Assembly: GCA_963784135.1 (NCBI GenBank)
Contig: CAWAQG010000004.1
Coordinates: 248,001-312,000, forward strand
DNA: 64,000 bases
Reading direction: 5' to 3'
From: JADFXI01 sp963784135
GTDB lineage: Bacteria; Nitrospirota; Thermodesulfovibrionia; Thermodesulfovibrionales; Dissulfurispiraceae
Of this stretch, positions 58,727 to 64,000 are shown piece after piece (within the stretch, counting starts at the first letter, position 1; each line of letters starts with the position of its first letter). Made by a program: the position numbers and the translations under genes. The notes under the pieces are model-generated. The model worked only from the letters and a program-made list of their open reading frames with translations, was not told the origin of the DNA and did no database searches.

Positions 58727-60006
58727 TCAAATCAGCCCATAGGCTTTGAGTTGCCTGGCTGTGCTCGAGACGAAGACCTTGAAGACGGTGATCATAGGTA
58801 TCGCAAGCAGCACCCCTGCAAGGTCGAACAGGATGCCGCCGCCCACGACCCCGATCACCACAACGAGCGGGTGAAGCTTGACCGCACCGCCGAGGACGAG
58901 CGGTTCGTAAAAAACGTTCTTGAGCAGTTCGGCCAGTCCCACGACGGCAATCACCCAGATCGTGATGTTCCCTGTGTTCACCATCGGCAGCAGCGGATGG
59001 ATTTCCTCGGCCAGGAGGGCATAGGCCAGCCCTCCCATCAAGGCGACCGCCGAGCCCAGGTATGGAACCACGTTGGTCGCGCCGGCTAATATGCCGATGG
59101 CGATCGCCCAACGGGGGGGACGCCCACGATGGCGAGAAGCAACGTCACGGTGAGGCCCAGCAAGGAGCACTCCAGGAAGAGGCCGCGCATGTAGTCACCC
59201 AGCGCGAGGTCGAGATCTGCCAGGACCGCTAGCGCCGATTCGAATAGACGGTTGGGGACCGCTCTAAGAAGGCCGCGCTTGATCTCGCCGGTGTCCCGCA
59301 GCAGGAATAGGAAGATCAGGGGTGCTATGATCCAGGTGGAAAGGATGTGGCCCAGCGTTGCGATAGGCAAGGCCGGTGTCAGCATCTGGGCAAGAGCCGG
59401 AGGCGCTGCTCTAAACGCACCGGTTTCCGGGAGTGCTGCCGGCTCGTGCATCCTGAGCGTCTTGAGATTTGCGCGATAGTAATCGAGCAAACGGTCGGAC
59501 CCGGCCGGCGCCTCAGGGCCACGAGGGCGCGAGGCGAGGAACTGGGTGTGCTCTTCCGGCGTAAGGGCGAGAAGCCGGTTGATCTGATACACTTTAGGGT
59601 CCAGCTCGCCTTGCGACAATCGGTAGATCCAATTGCCTCTGGTCCGCGATTGGTCAAGCCCCATCAGGTTCTTGTAACCTTCGTTGAGCTTGTAGACCGC
59701 GCGCACCTTGAGCTCGAGGGCCCCGATTTCGTTAGGCATGATGGAGCGTACCAGGTTCGCGATGAAAAGAGCTGCAAGCACAAACACGACAAGTAACAGC
59801 CAAATTCCCAAGCCTCGCGGCACCCGGTGACGCTCCAAGCGGATAACGAGGGGGCGACAGATGTACGCCATCAAACTGCTGACCACAATGGGAACGATGA
59901 GGCTCCGCAGCTTCCAAAGCAGGTATGCGGCAACGAGTGCGCCCGCGGCAGCCACGACAGACTTGAAGAGCGTCCCGGCAGGGCTGAAGTCATTGCGTGA
60001 GGTCAC
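58727..60006 (-). CDS. AI-2E/PerM family permease, frame broken by a one-base deletion
   Basis: Multi-pass membrane protein of the AI-2 exporter-like family (PF01594 type). From GTG 60006, with AAAGGAG eight bases upstream, the N-terminal part has the typical helices and a long central soluble segment. At the C-run opposite 59113-59119 the frame shifts; the expected continuation (WAIAIGILAGATNVVPYLGS, then helices ending FVSSTARQLKAYG) runs one base away to 58727. Eight Cs instead of seven would give 426 residues. Substrate unknown. The start overlaps the upstream cyclic-nucleotide-binding gene by 17 bases. Confidence 0.83.
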
Positions 60007-60607
60007 TGTTCAGGCTCCTTTCCTCATTGAAATACTCAGCCTCCAAAACCATCTGGAGTCTCATGGCGATGATGTAGGCCAGCTTCTTGAGAATTTTATT
60101 CGCCAGGAGTGGAAAATTGCGACCGAGGGCGTCCAGATCGGGACGGCCGATGGCCACCAATGAGACTGGGCCGCGAGCCCGGCCCGAGGTCCAGTGAACC
60201 ACATCTGCTCCCACGGCCGCCAACTCTTCTAAAGTGGCGGGTGGCTCCAGCGTCACAAGGGGCACTTCTTCCCCATCCCGTCTTCGTCTCACGATCTCAA
60301 CGACGCCACCTCGCACGATGTACATCGCCGTGCCGGGTTTCCCCTCTTCAAAGATGTACTCGCCGTCCCGGTAGGTCCGTTTGTGGAGGATCCGAGCGAG
60401 CCGTCTGAGGTCTCCCTGTGTGAGGTCCTCGAAGATAGACACCTGCTTGAAGAAGTCCACGAGGTCCCGGCCTCTCTCTCCCGCTGCCGTTTCCGGAGGG
60501 GGGCCGTACAGCGCGCGCGCTGGATCTGGGGTATCCAACAAGTCTGCGTGCTTGTGCCACTTGAGAAGGATTTCCTTGACGCCGGCGATATGGGACTTCT
60601 TCTTCAT
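59990..60607 (-). CDS. Cyclic-nucleotide-binding domain protein
   Basis: A soluble protein of about 205 residues with a Crp-like cyclic-nucleotide-binding fold from about residue 50 to 165 (FKQVSIFEDLTQGDLRRLARIL, then GEYIFEEGKPGTAMYIVRGG). The usual phosphate-binding cassette (FGE-x-A-L-x-x-x-x-R-x-A) is not preserved, so cAMP binding is doubtful. There is no DNA-binding domain; the C-terminus is a long helix. ATG 60607 follows GAGGTG. It overlaps the permease gene and probably regulates or accompanies it. Confidence 0.78.
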   Translation of the reverse strand: MKKKSHIAGVKEILLKWHKHADLLDTPDPARALYGPPPETAAGERGRDLVDFFKQVSIFEDLTQGDLRRLARILHKRTYRDGEYIFEEGKPGTAMYIVRGGVVEIVRRRRDGEEVPLVTLEPPATLEELAAVGADVVHWTSGRARGPVSLVAIGRPDLDALGRNFPLLANKILKKLAYIIAMRLQMVLEAEYFNEERSLNSDLTQ

Positions 60608-61018
60608 TGAATTCACCTCAAGGAAGTATGTAATTCAGTTAAATAAATATTTCATCGGCCTTCTATTTCATTTCCAACTGCGGTGTGTCAGTCCAGTATT
60701 CTTGGCTCCAATACACGCCTTTTTTAATAAATACTATCGCCTTCTGCGTAGGATGTCAAAAAAACGTGAGTCTGCCAGACGTGAATCTGCTCCATTCGTT
60801 GTGGTGTTGACTGACTTCGGTCACAGGAGTCACGTCGAATATTGAATAAAAGGCTTTGTTTGATGATATTACTTTTAAATTGATATCCAATACAGCTAAC
60901 TCAGACTGCGGACTTCAGAATAAAACACATAAACCAAAAATATCTGATTCAATATGGTTCCGAATCACCATACCCTAGGCTATCGGACAAGACGCGGATG
61001 GTGTTAGGCTTGTCCCCC
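60608..61018. other. Intergenic region without recognised genes
   Basis: About 410 bases between two minus-strand genes. It is AT-rich near 60640-60720. The promoter of the cyclic-nucleotide-binding/permease genes should lie here, but I find no convincing -35/-10 pair and no sigma-54 site. Confidence 0.4.
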
Positions 61019-61528
61019 TCAGTCGTGCCAACAGTTCTTCTGCACCCCTGCCTGTTCGAGAATCTTGCCCGCTAGCGAGACCGCCTCACTAATCCTGTCA
61101 TCGACCGGTTGGCCGTAATGCTCCTGGTCGAAGACCGGTATGTGCACGGTCACATCAGGCCGCTTTCTCCGCTCGTCCGAAAAGGAAACAGAGGAATCAG
61201 CGATCACCGGCTCACCCATGTGCAAGGATTCGCCGGATTTCTTGAGGGCATCGGCAACCTTTCGGACATCACGGAGCACCGCGCCGAACTCCCGTAAAAT
61301 CTTTTCCTCCTTCTCGACCTTGTCAGGAAACTTCCCAAAGAGATTGATCTCCTCGTACGTGTCAGGAAACGTCCCATAGAGATTGATCTGAAACCCGATG
61401 TGGGTCAGCGAACCCTCGTGCGAACGGTAATAGGGCTCGGTGTCGTAGCAAATCTTCCGTAACTTGACGGTCGCGCGGAGCTCTTCCTGGTCCTTGAAGA
61501 GGCCTGTGATATTCAGATGATATTCCAT
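61019..61528 (-). CDS. Protein of unknown function
   Basis: From ATG 61528 the product has 169 residues and begins MEYHLNITGLFKDQEELRAT. It is soluble, charged and rich in Glu/Lys, with a repeated-looking IGFQINLYGTFP / EEINLFGKFP pair near residues 45-72 and a helical C-terminus containing DVTVHIPVFDQEHYG. I do not recognise the family. The frame is open to 61630, but GGAGGG upstream of 61528 and the sequence character favour the shorter form. No link to neighbours is apparent. Confidence 0.55.
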   Translation of the reverse strand: MEYHLNITGLFKDQEELRATVKLRKICYDTEPYYRSHEGSLTHIGFQINLYGTFPDTYEEINLFGKFPDKVEKEEKILREFGAVLRDVRKVADALKKSGESLHMGEPVIADSSVSFSDERRKRPDVTVHIPVFDQEHYGQPVDDRISEAVSLAGKILEQAGVQKNCWHD

Positions 61529-62104
61529 GGAAATGTTTGTACCCCCTCCAGCAGGGCAGAAAATCAGTCCGCGGCTTTTTTGATCTTGCTGATAGGAGTT
61601 TGCTTTTTCAATATAACTAAAACATAGCACAAGCAGAGGCGTGTGTCAATTTGTATATGCGCAGGGGGATTTCGCCGCGAACTGATTGCGTGGGAACTTT
61701 TCTAAGGCCGGGGCTGGCGGCAGTAACTTGCCGCTATACGCACTCGTGCTGAGTGTCTTCTTCAGCAACGCCTTACCCGTTCTTGCGGAATCCTCAGGGA
61801 AGGTCTCTATTGGGCGCATTCTATTTTTCGGGGTGAAACCTGCTCAACTGGAAACAGCGTGCTCCGTGTGGGTTATGGGGAGTACAGGTTAACCTGATCG
61901 ACTCATAAAATTTGCTCGTTATTTCCCGTACTTCGCAAACGAGAGCAATTATTTATGTTTGTACTCTGCATACAGTTGCGTGTCTCTGAACCTATTTGTT
62001 ACAGGAAGAAATGGGAAATATTATCACTGGAAAAAACTATGCGGTGTAGAAACGAAAACTCACACCAGATCTGATATTGACCGATATGTCCTATCTTTTA
62101 CATA
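61529..62104. other. Intergenic region without a supported gene
   Basis: About 575 bases. One short plus-strand frame (61686-61892, TTG start) encodes a signal-peptide-like segment but lacks a ribosome-binding site and resembles nothing I know. No repeats, RNA genes or clear promoters were seen. Confidence 0.4.
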
Positions 62105-62596
62105 TTAATATACTTTCTGTCCTCGAATATACAAAGAACTGTTAATGCCCTTCTTTCTCAGGTATTCCGCTAACTCCTTTATTGAATCAAAAGGCCCCTG
62201 GACACCTCTAATCGAGGCAAACAATGGCCCCGAAGCGAAGTCCATGAGGTATAGCTTGCTGTTCATCGTGAACAATGCCACATAATGAATATCCAGGAGC
62301 TCTAAAACTTTGGCGTCGTATTTGGGGTTGATCCTATTTAGAGCATCTACTGCGAATGTCGCCCCGTCCTTACAGTACCCTCGTTTCATCATGAATGTCT
62401 CCTCGGGGGTCTGCACTCCTGATGTCATTCTTTTATTATACGCGACGTAGGTGAAGTTCTCCTGCATCCACTTTCCCACATCCTCGTATGAGTGCCACTG
62501 CTTGACGGCATCTTCGTACTCGGTTGCCTGTGCAAAGGGACAGAAAACCACCAAGAGTGCAAGAACAGCGGCAAAAATAAAAAACTTTGCTTTCAC
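62105..62596 (-). CDS. Exported transglutaminase-like cysteine protein
   Basis: A 163-residue protein with a signal peptide (MKAKFFIFAAVLALLVVFCP..., cleavage after AQA near residue 24). The mature part has the transglutaminase-like order Cys-His-Asp: GYCKDGATFAVDAL near residue 74, LLDIHYVALF near 103 and LYLMDFASG near 117. Such domains act as periplasmic peptidases or amidases; no substrate can be named. It starts at GTG 62596 with GGAGGG upstream. Confidence 0.75.
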   Translation of the reverse strand: MKAKFFIFAAVLALLVVFCPFAQATEYEDAVKQWHSYEDVGKWMQENFTYVAYNKRMTSGVQTPEETFMMKRGYCKDGATFAVDALNRINPKYDAKVLELLDIHYVALFTMNSKLYLMDFASGPLFASIRGVQGPFDSIKELAEYLRKKGINSSLYIRGQKVY

Positions 62597-62932
62597 GATA
62601 ATCCCTCCGTCGAAAATTTTGTATCGAGTTTTGTCTTGTGATTCTCGCCATCATCAAATCTGTGATCACTCGATCTTAAACTACGTGATAATGGTTTTCT
62701 TATTTAAAAGCAATATCTATAGCATTATTATATTTTATTCCAGCTTGTGAAATGCTTTTTACTCTCAAATCATAACCGCCTTTACTTCTATACCGTGTTA
62801 TACCTCTCTAATCACAATTTGTCATTTTGTTGGACGCTATTGCATCCACTTGTCTTATAGATTTCCTATTATAACTCACACTATTTTAAGCATTATGGAC
62901 GGCGAAGGTTTCAGGAAGACGCGCTTGTCAGC
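62597..62932. other. AT-rich intergenic region
   Basis: About 335 bases, clearly more AT-rich than the rest of the window, between two minus-strand genes. I see no gene, hairpin array or confident promoter in it. Confidence 0.4.
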
Positions 62933-63208
62933 TTATTCTTTTATTCTCGAAAGTCTGTATGTAACAAAACCGTCCGGACAGATGACATTAATGTGATCAG
63001 CCTTCTCCCACTCCATCTTCTCCGACCACCGCATGGCAAATGCCATTGGATGGACGGCAGCAAATGCTCGACCGCACATCCCTCCTGGTTCAGGTGTTCG
63101 AGCTGTCAGGATATAAGTTTCTCCCTTTCGGCATTTGGCTGAACCTGGGCAAGTTCCGGATTCACTACGGACGTCGATAGCTTCACATTTGATCTTATAA
63201 TTAGCCAT
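62933..63208 (-). CDS. TIGR04076 family small protein
   Basis: A 91-residue soluble protein with the TIGR04076 layout: CPGSAKCRKGETYIL near residue 20, a Pro-Gly-Met-Cys-Gly segment near 44 followed by a His-Pro (AAVHPMAFAMRW), and a C-terminal ICPDGFVTYRLSR. Five or so conserved Cys/His suggest metal binding, but no function is known for the family. ATG 63208 has GAGGAGGAGGG just upstream, an unusually strong site. Confidence 0.8.
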   Translation of the reverse strand: MANYKIKCEAIDVRSESGTCPGSAKCRKGETYILTARTPEPGGMCGRAFAAVHPMAFAMRWSEKMEWEKADHINVICPDGFVTYRLSRIKE

Positions 63209-63395
63209 CCCTCCTCCTCTTCTTTATTGATTAATGAATATGAGAAATACCTTTTGTACTACTCAATATTTTAGCAGAGAAGGCAGATAACTGTTTCAGA
63301 ACTCACCGTGTATGTTTCCTACTTTCAATTGGGGACACATCCGAATGGCGCTGACTTAAGTTCAATTGATAGAACATTAATGGTGGACAAAATCC

Positions 63396-63404
63396 TGTTA
63401 TAAT
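63396..63404 (+). promoter_or_regulatory. Extended -10 promoter of the TPR lipoprotein gene
   Basis: TGTTATAAT (TGn-TATAAT), 27 bases before ATG 63431, leaving room for a normal leader. No good -35 is present at standard spacing, as expected for an extended -10 promoter. Confidence 0.45.
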
Positions 63405-63430
63405 ACGACAAAATATTTAGAGGTGACGCG

Positions 63431-63967
63431 ATGAAAAAGATAGTGGCTATTTTATTACTGTTTTTTGTAGTTTTCGCATGTAAACAGAAGGAAGAACCAA
63501 AACCTCAGCCACCGCAACCCGGTGGTCCGATCAACTCTCTGCCTGGTAATACATTAGAAGAAGAAAAACTTCTTAGAGACGTGCTCGCTAAAGACCCAAA
63601 GAATGAGAATGCATTGATACAGCTTGGAGACATGATGATGGACTCAGCAAGATTCAACGAGGCGGTAGACGCTTACGCAAAGGCCCTTGAACTTGACCCG
63701 AAGAACGTGGATGTTCGTGTGGATATGGGCACATGCTTGAAAAAGTCTGGGAAACCCGATCTCGCCATCAAGGAATACAAAAAAGCCATAGACATCAATC
63801 CGAACCACTTAAATGCTCATAAGAATATGGGGGTTGTCCTCTCACAGGATAAGAAAGATTACAAGGCCGCAGTGAGCGAATTTGAAAAGGTGCTTAGCAT
63901 TAATCCGAATGTGCCTGACGCGCAGGCTATTAGGGAGGAAATAAAGAGGCTAAAGACACTGAAATAA
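63431..63967 (+). CDS. TPR-repeat lipoprotein
   Basis: A 178-residue exported lipoprotein: signal peptide with lipobox VFAC (lipidated Cys at 17), a Lys/Pro-rich linker, then three to four tetratricopeptide repeats (for example AVDAYAKALELDPKNVDVRV and AIKEYKKAIDINPNHLNAHK). TPR domains mediate protein-protein contacts, so a scaffold or assembly role at the membrane is likely, but no partner is evident. AGAGGTG precedes the ATG. Confidence 0.85.
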   Translation: MKKIVAILLLFFVVFACKQKEEPKPQPPQPGGPINSLPGNTLEEEKLLRDVLAKDPKNENALIQLGDMMMDSARFNEAVDAYAKALELDPKNVDVRVDMGTCLKKSGKPDLAIKEYKKAIDINPNHLNAHKNMGVVLSQDKKDYKAAVSEFEKVLSINPNVPDAQAIREEIKRLKTLK

Positions 63968-64000
63968 CGATTCTACGGCTCGTTATCGCTGAGGGGCAGA

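Noticed and set aside
61686..61892. 68-codon frame with a signal-peptide-like segment
   Set aside because: TTG start without a ribosome-binding site, no conserved pattern, and low-quality C-terminal sequence.

Overview
The window looks like a chromosomal piece of an uncultured anaerobic bacterium, most likely a Nitrospirota (Thermodesulfovibrionia-like) genome. This assignment is inference from gene content and order (rplI-dnaB, era-DUF151-recO, Mvh hydrogenase with HdrA, HoxFUYH, a tungsten aldehyde oxidoreductase); no rRNA or tRNA gene was seen to confirm it.

Region by region. 0-8.5 kb (+ strand) is housekeeping: the end of thiL, DUF2062, DUF3617, rimO, an M50 protease, a SpoU rRNA methyltransferase, rplI, dnaB, mobA and alr, punctuated by inverted-repeat elements and heptad-phased short repeats. 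8.6-12.2 kb has a minus-strand PilZ/HDOD-like protein divergent from a chemotaxis receptor with a clear sigma-54 promoter. 12.2-17.6 kb is an MvhGA-protease-HdrA-MvhD operon (group 3c NiFe hydrogenase, heterodisulfide-reductase-like flavoprotein) with no HdrBC beside it. 17.6-21.5 kb carries an aminotransferase, era, a DUF151 protein, recO and an unknown gene. 21.7-28.4 kb is accessory and partly decayed: an antitoxin next to a toxin gene cut by a transposase remnant, an intact cell-wall recycling pair (NamZ and a MurU-AmgK fusion), then Fic, HAD and DUF2721 fragments around a DUF4239 gene. 28.5-34 kb is an RND efflux system in which permease and outer-membrane channel are one ORF with an internal signal peptide.

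34-55 kb is the functional centre: glycogen phosphorylase, class II aldolase, phosphofructokinase, pyruvate kinase, phosphate acetyltransferase, acetate kinase, a four-cluster ferredoxin and an AOR-family tungsten enzyme. An ISNCY-like insertion sequence follows, then HoxFUYHW (NAD-linked group 3d hydrogenase) and a convergent GlgX debranching enzyme. Together these describe fermentation of stored glycogen to acetate with electrons leaving as H2. GAPDH and phosphoglycerate kinase are absent from the cluster, which makes the AOR-family enzyme's substrate an interesting question.

55-60.6 kb (- strand) is an Mla/PqiC-type lipid transport operon followed upstream by a PerM/AI-2E permease and a cyclic-nucleotide-binding protein. 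61-64 kb holds small, mostly uncharacterised genes in AT-richer sequence.

Three otherwise intact genes (ackA, glgX, perM) each lack exactly one base, two of them in homopolymers, so assembly error should be excluded before calling them pseudogenes.
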